A stretch of 64,000 bases of DNA, taken from Fragilariopsis cylindrus CCMP1102. Lineage: Eukaryota; Bacillariophyta; Bacillariophyceae; Bacillariales; Bacillariaceae. The stretch is from positions 122,713-186,712 of the forward strand of contig FMBT01000377.1 of assembly GCA_900095095.1 (NCBI GenBank), read 5' to 3'. The translations under genes were made by a program, and so were the position numbers. Below are positions 42,146 to 53,971 of this stretch, piece by piece. The notes beneath the pieces were generated by a model. That model was not told the origin of the DNA. It did not search any database and worked only from the letters and a program-made list of their open reading frames with translations. Position 1 is the stretch's first letter, and each line of letters opens with the position of its first letter.

Positions 42146-42190
42146 AGGTCCTAGGACCTAATAGTGTACAATGTATCATTGTATTGGAGG
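42146..42190 (+). repeat. Left member of a related repeat pair bracketing the membrane-protein gene
   Basis: Begins with the perfect palindrome AGGTCCTAGGACCT. It then shares AATAGTGTACAATGTA and ATTGTATTGGAGG with the repeat at 43791-43843. It runs into a G12-type tract. Confidence 0.75.
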
Positions 42191-42438
42191 GGGGGGGGGG
42201 ATCGTCCTATTTTGGAGCGACGAGATCCCCCACGAAGTGTTGCCGTGTGCACCCTCGCACCGCAAGGACGACGGAGCGCAATGATATCTACCGTGTTAAA
42301 CAAGTTCTACTTAAGATGTCCCCGCAGGAGGGATCCTTGTAGGGCGTCAATAGTGACACGAGTCCTGTCAATGCGGTGGTAGTTTAAAGTGTAGGCTTGA
42401 GACGGACAGCTTATAAATTGTTGGTACTACTGGTGTGT

Positions 42439-43362
42439 TTATACGAGAATGCCGACTGTATCCTCTAGTACCATGCTGACACGGTGATTTGGGTTGCCCC
42501 ATGGAGTCTCTACTGCAATACTACTGCATACTTCAGTAGCCTCTGTAACATTGTCTGATGTAGCAAAGGCAAGATCCGTCATTTCGTCTTGCTCCTCAAC
42601 GAAAACCTCAACGCTTGGTTCCAAAACGTTGCGAATCCTTATCAAAAGTGATCCAGCTAGTGCTGCCCCGATATAAGCTGCTCGGACATGTAAGGCTTGA
42701 CAGCTCTCGTTGCATTCGGGTTCATTAGTCGAATCAAAGTCCATGACATCATACCCAAAGACGTATAGTGGAATCGCTGCACCAGGAATAGCCAAATATA
42801 ACACATTGATAAAGAACAATAGGATACCAAAGATTTGGAGACATGGTGACTTGTAGAGGATTGCAGATCTTGGATTGTTGGCGAGTAGCATGACTTGGTA
42901 CGGTGGGGTAACGTGCGAGCGCAACGCACTAAACACCTTTTGTACTCGAATTGTTTGGTAGTGGGTTTTCAAGCCATCACTGCGGAGGGTTTGTGTTGCT
43001 TCGTACTCTAGCGTCTTGGTACCAGCGCTTATACTATAGCAAAAAAAGAGTTCTTGTAGCGTTCCACAAACACTACGATGTTGTTCGCGATGATGAAGCA
43101 GTGGCTCTTGTTGTTCTTCTGGCTCGACAACGCGCGCTTGGACAATGTTACCGCGAAAGCTATAATAGACATGCCTACCAAATGCAAAAACGGAGGCCCA
43201 AAATGTTTGCAAGAGAAGCAAGAATAGAATCGACGGTATTTCGCACCAAACCAGGTGAGAGCCCCAGCAGCTAAACTGAACGTCCAACAGACACGCGGCA
43301 AACACGCTGTAGAGGAACAAGATGCACACGTGCCAATTGAAAATTCCGCTCGAGTTTTCCAT
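42439..43362 (-). CDS. Multi-pass membrane protein of unknown function
   Basis: Single exon, 307 residues. About four hydrophobic segments are visible: residues 9-28 (VCILFLYSVFAACLLDVQF), 38-62 (WCEIPSILFLLLLQTFWASVFAF), 175-205 (QIFGILLFFINVLYLAIPGAAIPLYVFGY) and 230-248. A soluble loop of ~110 residues separates the second and third. A CNESCQ motif before segment 4 may lie in a lumenal loop. I do not recognise the family. The gene has none of the Asn/Asp triplet runs seen in its neighbours and a visibly higher GC content. It lies between two related repeats (42146-42190 and 43791-43843), so a later arrival is possible. Confidence 0.65.
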   Translation of the reverse strand: MENSSGIFNWHVCILFLYSVFAACLLDVQFSCWGSHLVWCEIPSILFLLLLQTFWASVFAFGRHVYYSFRGNIVQARVVEPEEQQEPLLHHREQHRSVCGTLQELFFCYSISAGTKTLEYEATQTLRSDGLKTHYQTIRVQKVFSALRSHVTPPYQVMLLANNPRSAILYKSPCLQIFGILLFFINVLYLAIPGAAIPLYVFGYDVMDFDSTNEPECNESCQALHVRAAYIGAALAGSLLIRIRNVLEPSVEVFVEEQDEMTDLAFATSDNVTEATEVCSSIAVETPWGNPNHRVSMVLEDTVGILV

Positions 43363-43790
43363 TGCAAAATCGATATTGTCCTCGGCGATAGACTAGACTA
43401 TTAGTCTTGAGACCTACCGTTCTATGCAAAGCGTCCTTTATCTGACTGCGTGGGAATGAGTGGAATCGGCAGGTTCTGTAACAGATCCTTCACGCATCAT
43501 ATGCGGTGCGATTGTTCTGTGTTTTTGGGTCGAGAATAAAGAAGCGTCGCGTCGGTAGATCGAGAGAACGCCCCGTGATGCGTCTGACGTCTGCGCGTTA
43601 TCGTTGTTAGTCCTAGTCTACTCGTACCGTTACAACTGGTTTTCTTTTCAGGAAATTCTAGTAGACTTACGTAGAACTGGTAGCTAACGCGTTCCCGCCA
43701 AATATCTGAAAATTCTGACGAACTTGGATGAAAGTGCGCACCACGCTAGAATCCGCGTTAATATTGTTAATGAAACGTATTCTAATGCCA
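43363..43790. other. Upstream region of the membrane-protein gene
   Basis: GC content is higher than in most spacers here, like the adjacent gene. No coding frame or RNA gene was seen. Confidence 0.5.
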
Positions 43791-43843
43791 TCCTAGGTCC
43801 TAATAGTGTACAATGTACTATTGGAGCTCCATTGTATTGGAGG
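43791..43843 (+). repeat. Right member of the related repeat pair
   Basis: TCCTAGGTCC then TAATAGTGTACAATGTA, an 8-bp insertion including GGAGCTCC, then ATTGTATTGGAGG. Same order and orientation as 42146-42190. Confidence 0.75.
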
Positions 43844-43911
43844 AACAAAAAAGAATCATAACGTACAAAGAAAAAAAGAATGAATCACTAGATCATTTCA
43901 TATACTATATT

Positions 43912-44751
43912 TCATACCGTTAGTAGACCAACATTTTTTCTGTACCACTGGTACACCGTATCGACCTTCGCCGCTTCAACTTTTCGATTCCATTCTTCAT
44001 CGATCTTCTGTTGTTCTTTCTCCGCGTCGTCGTCGTTGTCGTTGTCATTATCGCCATCGCCATTACTGTCAGCATTATCGCTACCACTACTATTCGTCTC
44101 TTCGTTTTCATCAATGTTGTTGTTATTATTATTGTCGACGACATCTATAGCATTATTCTCATTCTCACCGTTATTGATATTGTTGTCCTCGTTGTTATCA
44201 TTATTCTCATTCTCATTCTCGTTGTTACGACCAGCAGCAGCAACATCAGCAGCAAGTATACGCACCAGTTGTTGTTGACGAACAATCCGACGTCGAAGTC
44301 GTCGTCGACGTCGATATTGTTGAGATCGTAATCGTTCACAACATGATCCGATGGCACGATTCACAGCTCTACAGATTAATAAATTTGATTGTTGTATCTT
44401 TAATGTGGATAGTACGGTCCTCATTGCTTCATGGAGTTCCATTGCAGCCAAACATTCATTCCTTGCATGTATTGCACCAACCTCCTTCCGTGAACGACGA
44501 TATAGAGGTGTCTTCGTAGTCCTACGTGCAGTAGTAGTAGTAGTAGTAGTAGCAGACCTCGGTGATTGTGATGGTAATAGTTTTCGACGTTTATTACCGA
44601 TACAATTGTTAAAATGTTTACGAGTTTCCTGTAAACGATCTAATTTTCTTACCTTAATCTTATCATTATTTTGTCGTTTTTGAACATCTATAGCAATACT
44701 TTCAGCTATTGTATCAATATTTTCTGTTATAGCATCCCATTGATTAATCAT
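43912..44751 (-). CDS. Arg-rich / acidic low-complexity protein; second ORF of an overlapping pair
   Basis: 279 residues starting at the ATG whose first base is the last base of the preceding stop (TAATG). An N-terminal helical part (INQWDAITENIDTIAESIAIDVQ, LDRLQETRKHFNNCIGNKRRKL) is followed by a Thr/Arg linker. Next come helices (ALRNE-like HARNECLAAMELHEAMRTVLSTLK), a basic block (RRRRRLRRRIVRQQQ), and an Asn/Asp/Glu tract. The C-terminal helix is EEWNRKVEAAKVDTVYQWYRKN. The family is not recognised. Because eukaryotes rarely reinitiate this way, this ORF and the one at 44751-45218 are probably one gene split by a small indel in the A-rich junction. Confidence 0.6.
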   Translation of the reverse strand: MINQWDAITENIDTIAESIAIDVQKRQNNDKIKVRKLDRLQETRKHFNNCIGNKRRKLLPSQSPRSATTTTTTTARRTTKTPLYRRSRKEVGAIHARNECLAAMELHEAMRTVLSTLKIQQSNLLICRAVNRAIGSCCERLRSQQYRRRRRLRRRIVRQQQLVRILAADVAAAGRNNENENENNDNNEDNNINNGENENNAIDVVDNNNNNNIDENEETNSSGSDNADSNGDGDNDNDNDDDAEKEQQKIDEEWNRKVEAAKVDTVYQWYRKNVGLLTV

Positions 44752-45218
44752 TAATTTGTTTTTGTTATTTCATTATTGTCATTGTTATCATTACAATTAT
44801 TATTATTCACAACCATATTACTGTAGCTGTTACGTTGTTCTGTTTGTTCTATATTAGTTATTGTCCATTGTTTAATAGATGAAATAAATCCATCATTTGT
44901 TGCACGTACAATAATTGTTGCAGTTGAGGACCATAATTCTTGTGTTAATGATGTATTTAAACTAATTTTAAGAAGTTCTTTTTCTCTAAACTTTTGCTTT
45001 GTATCAACATCAGCATCAACATCAACCTCATCCTTTTGTAACAAAACCCCTTTCCTAATTTTACCACTACGCCAACGTCCACTACTATTATTACCACGAA
45101 GTTGACGTGATTCATAACATATATTATGATATTCTTTTTCAGCTTTATCCCAATCTTGTCGTGCTATACGAATCCTATCATTCCATTCATTAAAACGTTT
45201 TAAAATATTATCGTTCAT
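44751..45218 (-). CDS. Helical protein of unknown function; first ORF of an overlapping pair
   Basis: 155 residues. The N-terminus is a charged helix (DNILKRFNEWNDRIRIARQDWDKAEKEYHNICYESRQL), followed by a basic linker and a second helical part (KFREKELLKISLNTSLTQELWSS). An Asn run closes it (VVNNNNCNDNNDNNE). That Asn run just before the stop looks like the internal spacer of a longer protein, and the next ORF starts at once in the -1 frame. The pair together would make a ~434-residue protein. No domain is recognised. Confidence 0.55.
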   Translation of the reverse strand: MNDNILKRFNEWNDRIRIARQDWDKAEKEYHNICYESRQLRGNNSSGRWRSGKIRKGVLLQKDEVDVDADVDTKQKFREKELLKISLNTSLTQELWSSTATIIVRATNDGFISSIKQWTITNIEQTEQRNSYSNMVVNNNNCNDNNDNNEITKTN

Positions 45219-45285
45219 AGTTTGAAATTGTTTATTCTTATAATCTCTATTCTATTATAGGATTGCTCTTTCAAACTTGTGTTTC

Positions 45286-45320
<35 letters not shown>

Positions 45321-46090
45321 TGTTGTAGAGAAACGATACAATACTAACGTTAGTAACTTATTTCTTGTGACGTATTAATTATTAAGGTGTATAGTGTGAG
45401 CAGCGAAGTGACGAAAGGGTTACTTTGTTTGTTGCTTCAAGTAACAAGTGTTCGATCGATCGAATGCAAATGCATTACGGTATCTACTGTATCATATATC
45501 TGTTCGATTGATCGAATTATCTATATATCTTAAAATTTTATGACAAAAGCGATGAATAAAATGCATAAATGTCAAGAATCAAAGAATGATGCTTTTTTAT
45601 AGCGTCGTGATGAGGATATGCGCATGACTGCTTGCGCAACATAATTAAGTGTTTTTATTGAATTTTGAGACTAAATCATGCTCATGCTGTCTGCTCTTAA
45701 GAAGAGGACCTACCGTACTGTAATTTTTTATCCACGTATGAACTGAGGATGGTCCAGAGCATCATCAACGAAATTTTGAACTTGAAAAAATGGAAGTTAG
45801 ACAGATAACGTTTTATGATGTAAAGTATCAAGATGATTATTAGCTCACCACTGCAATTACTTGTATAGCAGCAAATGAGTAGAATAAGATCAGATCAGAT
45901 AGATACAAACGATCTCATGTTGCTATGATAAGATAAGACTTCGCAAGACATATAGAAAAAAGGAACTGGAACAAAAACAAGCAAATAAATGCTAAGCAAA
46001 ATAGGGGTGTGGTCCCAGAAATTTATAAATTAGAATTCAGAAGAAAAAAAACGAGAACGAGAATAAATATAAATAAATAAATTTGTAGCA
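45219..46090. other. Divergent promoter region with TTTC array and two palindromes
   Basis: A TTTC tetramer array lies at about 45286-45321. A 14-bp perfect palindrome TTCGATCGATCGAA (45451-45464) and a one-mismatch copy TTCGATTGATCGAA (45503-45516) are 52 bp apart. No gene seen. It serves the leftward gene at 45218 and the DENN gene at 46091. Confidence 0.55.
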
Positions 46091-49000
46091 ATGACGACAA
46101 CGGGTACTACTTCGAAGAAAAAGAAAAAGAAGAACACTAACGACAACAACAGCAACGGCAATGGCAATGGCAATGGCAATGGCAATGGCAATACACGTCA
46201 GGGAGTTGCTGATTACTTTGCAATATTAGGTGTAGGAAAAGATTTGGTATGGAGACACGCCCAACAAAAAGATAACCAACAAAAACAACAGGAAGAGCAG
46301 GATCAGGAGCAACAGAAACAGAAACAACAGCTACAGCAACAGCAACATGATGATGATGAATCGTCAAAACCACAACCGTCTTCAACAGGACAAGAACGAG
46401 AACCTGAAGACATCAAAAAATCATCAACAACAGAAATACCAAAACCAATTCCAAAACAACATACGATTCCGGAAGAAGATGATGCTATGCTATTGGAACG
46501 ATTTTACAGAGAAATCGTGACGTGTGATATTGTATTAGTAGAAGAAGAAGATGAAGAAAACTATAATGATGATAATAATAATAATACTAATGAGGACGAG
46601 ACAAATAATAATGATACCTCGTTGATTAATACGTCTGCCATTTCTGCTACTGCTGCTGCTGCAGCTGAAGGATGGATAGTCGTACGAAAGACTCGACCTG
46701 CTGCGACGAATAGTAATCCTACTACTGCTGCTACTACTGCAAGTAGTACTGCCGGTAGTAGTAAACCACCTCTTTGGAATAAGGGAAAAATTTGGGATAC
46801 AAATTTAAATCCAATTGATGGACTTATGGGAGAAATACTTCGAATGAAATATCAACGTGATGAAGAATATGAACAAGAACTAGATCGCGGTAACGGTAAT
46901 AGTAGTAGTAAAAATGGAAATGGAATGATGACAAAGAATCATCATTATCATCATGATACTGCAAAAACTCCTCTTAAAGATTTAAGAAAACGAATGCAAT
47001 ACACATTTCAAAGTAAAACACAACAATGGCTTCATCATAACCACCCTTCCAATAACAATAACAGCAACAATAACAGTAATCAATCTCATTATCGTGGCTC
47101 TTATAAACGCCAACGACGGAAACAATTCTATTTGACCTATAAACGACGCAGTCCTGATGAACCTAATGTTCCAGCCATAGCAGACTTGGCCTTGTATTAT
47201 GTCCGAATTCATAAATCTACGATTGTCGTCATTCAAAACAATAATAGCACTACTGAAGTCGCTAATGTTAGTGGGATAACAATAGAAAACAGCGCAAACG
47301 TAACAGCAACGATGAACTTGTCTAATAATGCTGCTGCTGTCACATCACAGCAAGTAGTTGCAGCTGCTGCCAGTGCCGTGGGAAGGAACGGGATTCGTGC
47401 ATCTGCTGCCATTTTAAACGCTGGAAGACAAGCCGTTTCGAATCGATGGAATAATAATAGTAATAATCCCGAGGAGAACTCCGATCAGTATAGTAAGGAT
47501 AATAATCATCACAATTCAGATGGAGCAGCAGCAGCAGCTAATGCTGGTGGTGTGTCATCAATGATGATGGAGGGGGGGATTGTTCATCAATATGACAACG
47601 AACGTGGTCCACTTGTGTCCTTACGTTCCTTGTTAGAATTACCAGATAATAATAATCACGGAGGAGGACAGCAAGATTTCGAGGAATGGGTCATCCCGGA
47701 ACCATTTTCATGTTTAAGATTTCCAAGGCGTAGAGGTTTACGTCATCCGGAGGAGGATATAATGCACGACGACGACGACGGCTTTCATCATCATCATCAT
47801 CGTACAAAAACGACGACAGTTTTGTTCCCCGAAAGTAATAGCAGTAATCACAACACAACCAACGATAGTAATCAAGGAATTGAAGCAGTCGATCGGACTC
47901 CCGATCGGTTGAGAAGAGGGAAATCGATGACATCATCATCGACGTCGACGGGGATCCCTCGTCACGGCAGCAACAAGACTCATGATGACTGGAAAGAACG
48001 ACTGATGCCGCGTTTATTTGATCCTTCTGACAAAAATTTATCTGCAGTAGTAGCAGCAGCAGCGGATGAGGAATATGGCTCGGTTATAGTCCATGGGGAG
48101 AGATACTATCCACAAGAGGGGGAAAGCGTCATTGTTAATGGTGGCTCTGCATCATTCGATGATGACAACGACGGTGACTTCAACAACGATCACTATAATT
48201 ACAACGGAAATGGAGATGGCGACTACATTTACGTGCCCGTGTTGGCTGTACGTCGACAACGGATTGGGGATGAAGAAAGATTCGCAGAAGATCCAGCTTT
48301 AATTGACTTGTCCGTTAGTGTCTTCGACGAAGGAGGACAAGCGGTATTACCTTCTGAAGAATATCAGTTTATGACAGAAGAAGAAATGATGGAAGATGAA
48401 AACGACGATGGTGTGACAGTTGGAACGAAACTCCTTCACAAAACCAAATGGATCGAATCGAGGAATCTTGCGAGTATTAATGGAGAAAAGAAAAATACGA
48501 CGTCGAAGCAACAATGCAGGACGAGACAACAGCGGAACGCTACCGCCACGTTAGGTGCGGTTTGTATATTGGTCAGACACAACGTCCCAATGGGATTTTG
48601 CGATGCCGCATTTTCGACTCGAGTCTTAGATCGATTCCCCTATAAAAATTACAAAGGCCTGCCGTTACCGGAAGAGGAACTACCCATGTTTTGTTACCCG
48701 ACCGGTTGTCGATTGTATCGAGCGAAATACAGCGATTCGCCACTTCCTCAATACTATGGGTTTGTAGTTAAGAACGAACGTGGTGATTCTATTTACGTTT
48801 CTTGTGTTTCCTTCATGGAACCGTTGACGAATAAGAAAAAGGAACAGTTGTCAAAGTTATCAGAAAAACGACGCCGGGTTTGTCTTCCCCACAAAATATA
48901 CTGGGCTCGAAGACAACAACGAATCATGCGTAGACAACGGAGAGATCAAAACGAAGTTGGTATGAACAACAACAGTAATAATGACGGGGTCAATGATGAA

Positions 49001-52000
49001 AATATATCTGTTATGTCGGTAGCTTCTCCATCCGACTGGATTAGTGTGAACGAGAAAGACGATTACTACGAGGATGAACAAAATTCCGTGTTGACCGCCT
49101 TTGATCAAATGACAACATACGAGAACAAAACCATTTGTTTGATTAGCCGATACCCGTACTGGACGGCCTTTCGAAGGTTCTTATCTCATCTACATAGTGT
49201 ATCAGGGTGCTCGTCCGACCTTCCGTTGGAACGATACATATCGCATTTATTGCTGTCTGTTCCTGTTCCTAAACCTGGTGGTCCAAATGTTTTGATACCT
49301 CTACCTACTTTCAACATCCCAATGATGCTTTCGTCACCTCCGCGAAAAGATTTTCCCCTTATAGATCTGCCGTTTGAAAGACTTCTCGCTTGCTTAGATG
49401 TCCCAACTATTGTCACGCTTGTGATCGGATTTTTGGCTTTGGAACGAAAAGTAATAGTGATGTCGAAACAACCCTCATTGGTCCTTGATGTTTGCGAATG
49501 CGTAAGGGCTCTATTATTTCCCTTCGAACTGGTAGCACCGTATGTTCCTAGACTAACGGAGCCCTTCATGTCGTGCTTGGAATTTCCCGGCGCGATTTTT
49601 GTCGGAATTCACGACGACGGTACACGTGATGGACTCGCTGCGACTGTGCGTCAACAAATGCCGGAAGACAGTACGATAGTCAACCTAGATACAGGAAGTG
49701 TCGATTGTAGCGGAGACCGTACGAGTGTACTGAAAAATTCATGGGGAATTATTCCAACCGGACCACGATCTGTTCTCGTATCCGAAATCGAGACTCTCTG
49801 TCGAGATGCATCTATTCTTCCCGGTCAAGAACCCCTTGATGGTATTCTAGATGCAGCATTTGAGGTATCCGTACCAGCTACTATGGTCGAAGACAACATT
49901 CTGTTAAGCAATGATGATCGGGAGCCGCTTGATGACCGAGCTGTTCGTGATGCGTTTCTAAGATTCTTTTGTTCTGTTCTCGTTGGTTACGAACGCTATT
50001 TGGTTGCTCCGGATGTCAATTTCTTGATAAGTGGCAACGAATGGTACGTTTTATGCATACGCAATATTCGTGACGTGTCGATTTTTCTGTCTAATCACTT
50101 TCAATCTCACCTTTAACCAACCTCTCTCATCCTCCTCTTCCCTCGAAAGGTTCGACGCAAAGGGTTTTCTGGATGCTGCATCTGAAGAAAAGGCTGTCTT
50201 TCTAGGAACGCTGGTTTCTACCCAGCTATTTCAATCTTTCATCCAAAGGCGAACTGAAGCTAGCGATGTTCACCTCTTGTTATTCGATGAGTGCCTGCAA
50301 GAGTTCCATTCATCTTCAGCGGTTCCATATGGTAGACTCGGCGGCGATGTAGAAAGTGTTATCAATGATGAAACTGGAAAGTCTCATATGTTATATAGTC
50401 TACTTGTTGATCAAGCGGCCACAGAACCACGTAGCGCTATCCCACTCGGCCGTGGTAGTTTTGATGGAGACTCTCGAGGGCATGGTGGCGATGCAGACAC
50501 TAGCAGTGGTCATCATACGAGTATGAGTAACAGCATTGCGTCTGAAGTGACTGACAGGTTGGTTAAGTACTCAGAGTTCTGTATTAATCAATCTGGAGAT
50601 TGGGTTACAATTCCATCACGACAGGGTATTCCGAATAACGCATCTTTTACGTATTGCGTGGACGGGAATCCGACTTTTCCAGACGCACTGAACCAAAGCT
50701 TCTATGTCCCACGACAACCAGAATCTTGGTTGGTAGAAATGTCTACTACCTCTACGCCTATGCTGACAAGAAGTGGTCCGGAAAAAGATGAGTCAGAACG
50801 ACGACGCAGGTTCTCAACAAGCTATCGAGGCCTCCATAGTCAAAGGAAATGCCTTTGGCAACTGCCGAAGTTAATGGGTTCGCATTTCCTAGGGACTTGG
50901 CTTTTGTGTATTCCTACGTTGGTGTCTCAGTCTAACATCTCTCACGAGCTCCAATCAAGATATCTACTTCGGGCATTCGGAGCTCTGCGACTGCTTAGAA
51001 GCAAACAAAAGATTATTCCAGACGAGGCTGCGTATAGAGCGCTTATTGTAGCCTGTGGAAGAAGTAAGAACGATCGAAGGGCAGAATTGGTCCGGTTGTT
51101 CGGACATCTTCGCTCAGATGGTATTTTCCCTAGTGCAGTGACGCTTGGACAATACACACGCGCTCTAGCAGAAGGTTATTCTAAACGGGCCGTAGGAACA
51201 GTAGACGACGATAGCGGAGGAGTGGAGATGTCAGAATCGATATGCATGGACCTACAAGCAGGTCCTATCCGAAAGAACCGTGAGGCTATTCTGAGTGTTC
51301 TTGATGGAAGCCTCGCAAACCTTGAAGAATCTGGTCGTCGTTGGAGCCAAAAGACGAACAGCGAAAAAAATAACGATACTATCATTGAGGATCCATCGAG
51401 TTTCAATTTGAAAGCAAACGAACGACAAAAAAAGACTCGAAATAACAACAAATCTTGGCTTCCAGTTTTATTGTCTTCTTCATTTGTTGAATCAAGTGCT
51501 GAAGAATTGACTCACAAGGATGTATCCAGTTACGTCACTGATGTTCAGCTAACTGCGATGTGGTCCCGCACAGTTGCCTGTAAGGAATGCGGGTACATCC
51601 CATTTGACGAGGAAGTTCAGGGAGGGTGGGACGCCATTCAAGGTGGTGAGCACGACTTTCCCGGAGCTGTTAGTTGTCCGAGATGTGGATTTCTGATTAC
51701 TCCGAAGCTTGCATACAATAATATGTCTGTCGAAGATGCCGTTCAAAGTCTACAACAGAATGACGGTTTGCCTCCTCAAATTCGATCACAAATCGACGGA
51801 AACGGCGATGGCGTTTCCCAAGTTACTTATATCAGCCCTTCATTATTACGAGATGGTCTGGAACACGTGGTCGATGAGCACGGGGAGGGAATTCTCGATA
51901 GAGAGAAGCTCCGCGAGAACTATCCTGAATTGTTCTACAATTTATGGTGGTTTTGTGCTAGATTTCAAATGCCACTACCTCTTGCAGTCTCTAAGGATGA

Positions 52001-52683
52001 CGGTGCCGATTCTAGGCATTGTTGCGCCATCATTTCGTGGTAAGTTTCTATCGTGTCTAACTCGTATAAACAATGTATTGAATTCCGATTTACAACTATA
52101 CTAAAAAATTCCTGCGTTGTGTGTGTGCGTGTGTTCAACGACCCTTTTGACTCCTAGGGACAAGCAAGTTGCCATGAGAGGCTGCTATAGCTGTGCAAAG
52201 GTGCTTCTGGATACGATTTCATCGGAAGAAGTTCAGGGCTCGGGATCCGAGGAGTCGATCGAATCTCTTGGCGATTATCCACTCTTATCGAAGTTTAATC
52301 TACAGGGGTATTATTCTAATGTTTGGGATCATCCAGATCTTTCAGAAATTTTAGTCGCGCTAGTACAAGCCTGTGACAAAAGAGATTTTAAACCTGTTGT
52401 GGAATCCGTTTTACGTCGAGGTGGAAACATCGATTGTTACCGAACGATTCTATACTTGGCAAGATACCAATGTACTAGTGCATTTCATGCATTCTTCCCA
52501 GCTACGTTAAAACCATGTAAAGGTTATCATTTTTGGTGTCCCATGGTTCCATTGACGATTTTTGATCGTTTATTTAGAGAGGCCGTCAAAAGAGTTCAAG
52601 CAAATAACGTAGCGGCTGCCCCGATCCACGATGTAGCTGAGGTCCCGTTAGCGTTCCGCTCCGTATTTGGGCACTTGATGTGA
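46091..52683 (+). CDS. DENND4-like protein: tripartite DENN, PPR-like segment and C-terminal zinc-ribbon
   Basis: Three exons, join(46091..50043,50150..52039,52158..52683). The introns are 106 and 118 nt; both have GT-AG borders (GTACGT / CGAAAG and GTAAGT / TCCTAG) and both split Trp codons. The product is 2122 residues. VADYFAILGVG (39-49) opens the uDENN, which resumes at ~821 (LGAVCILVRHNVP, MFCYPTGCRL) after about 770 residues of low complexity. The cDENN runs ~1013-1230 (KTICLISRYPYWTAFRRFL, LLACLDVPTIVTLVIGFLALERKVI). The dDENN spans the first intron (~1291-1360). A PPR-like helix pair lies at ~1609-1660 (PDEAAYRALIVACGRS). Paired Cys at ~1795/1798 and 1827/1830 (CKECGY, CPRCGF) match the end of animal DENND4. 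Such proteins are GEFs for Rab10-type GTPases; the Rab here is unknown. Confidence 0.87.
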
Positions 52684-52975
52684 AACAATTTAATGAGAAA
52701 AAGTAACTCTACTACAAGCTGATATCTAGTATATACATTTATTCTTATATCTTATTATATTTATTGACCTCTAGGCATGAGCCTAAGATCACGGACGAAT
52801 ATAACATATACGTAAATATAAAATCACTACGTAAAACACAGTCGTAGTATCGAATAGAAGTGAATTTCAAATTCTACACTTTTCTATTAGAATACAAAGT
52901 ATTGCTACTATGAATTCATACCGCTTTAATTATCTGTAGTTTATTTTCTGCTGACGCAGGCAGTAATAGTTTCAT

Positions 52976-53971
52976 TTAAGATGTTCCGATTGGACTACTG
53001 GGGATAGATCCTACCCATACCGTCCCATCTTCCCTAGCAACAACGTAGTCTTTAGGATTAATTAATTTCCCATCGTGTGTATTGTAGTCAATCAGTTCCT
53101 GATAGTCCTCTAAGGGTCGTGTCAGACCCAATTTGTACTGTAATTTTTCTAGAGCTGGATGAATATCACCACGAATTGCTGCATCCCGAATTGCTTTTGC
53201 ATATGGCTTGTGATACTTATTCAGAATTCGTAGCTGTTTACATTCGCCCCTGTGATTGTGTTCTTCCCAATGAGTTATCTGACAAGTTTCGCTGCAATAA
53301 CAATAGAAGCTACACCCAATGCATTGTTTGAGTGTTAGTATTTTAGTATCTGTTTTCGAACAAATAATACATGTTCGCCCTAAACGATGCTTCAATACGC
53401 TGAGAGCTGCTAAATTGTGTGACAAATTGGGCAGTCGAGTGTCGGTATTGTTAAGGATTTTTCCCCAGTAGTCAATTAATACATCTGCGTTACGATTCGG
53501 TTCGGCCCTATCCAAATAATATTCCCCAATCAATATCATTATACATCGAACACTTCCACGGATAGCCCCTTCCAAAAGCCAAGGAAGAGCTAAATGTATA
53601 TACATATGATTATAGTGTCCTTCAGTGGTAGTGCTCCGTTTCCGTAGCGTTGTATCTATGATGAGCATGCTATGTACACACCCATGTTCTATGGCGCCCT
53701 GTTTGACTAACACATATTGTTCAATATTATTCAACTTATAATATTCATTTCCATTAATAATCTGAGTATCCATCGTTGCTTGGACACATTCGTCCGATTT
53801 AGGAAACATATCGTCTAGTTCTTCTACTAATGCTGTCATCGCCGCCTCCGGCAGTCTACCTTCTGATGCTGCTTCCACTGTTGCTTCTGCTGTTGTCGTT
53901 ACCACAACCGCCGACGTTTGATTTTTGTTCTTAATCTTGCGTTCTTGACGCAATTTTTGTTTTCGACCCAT
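52976..53971 (-). CDS. MYND zinc-finger protein
   Basis: Single exon, 331 residues. A MYND finger spans about residues 201-245: C-x2-C in RTCIICSK, C-x2-C in QCIGCS, YC-x-C-x3-C in FYCYCSETC, and the closing H-x3-C in HWEEHNHRGEC. MYND fingers bind Pro-rich peptides. Upstream, residues 50-195 are helical (VLVKQGAIEHGCVHSML, IHLALPWLLEGAIRGSVRCIMILIGEYY) and resemble Sel1-like units, as in many diatom MYND proteins. The N-terminus is basic (KQKLRQERKIKNKNQ). The C-terminal segment (GLTRPLEDYQELIDYNTHDGKLINPKDYVV) is conserved-looking but unnamed. Likely a protein-interaction adaptor, perhaps nuclear. Confidence 0.85.
   Translation of the reverse strand: MGRKQKLRQERKIKNKNQTSAVVVTTTAEATVEAASEGRLPEAAMTALVEELDDMFPKSDECVQATMDTQIINGNEYYKLNNIEQYVLVKQGAIEHGCVHSMLIIDTTLRKRSTTTEGHYNHMYIHLALPWLLEGAIRGSVRCIMILIGEYYLDRAEPNRNADVLIDYWGKILNNTDTRLPNLSHNLAALSVLKHRLGRTCIICSKTDTKILTLKQCIGCSFYCYCSETCQITHWEEHNHRGECKQLRILNKYHKPYAKAIRDAAIRGDIHPALEKLQYKLGLTRPLEDYQELIDYNTHDGKLINPKDYVVAREDGTVWVGSIPSSPIGTS

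Noticed and set aside
42146-43843. The repeat pair as LTRs of a retrotransposon
   Set aside because: Only ~50 bp long, with no primer-binding site, polypurine tract, gag or polymerase sequence between them.
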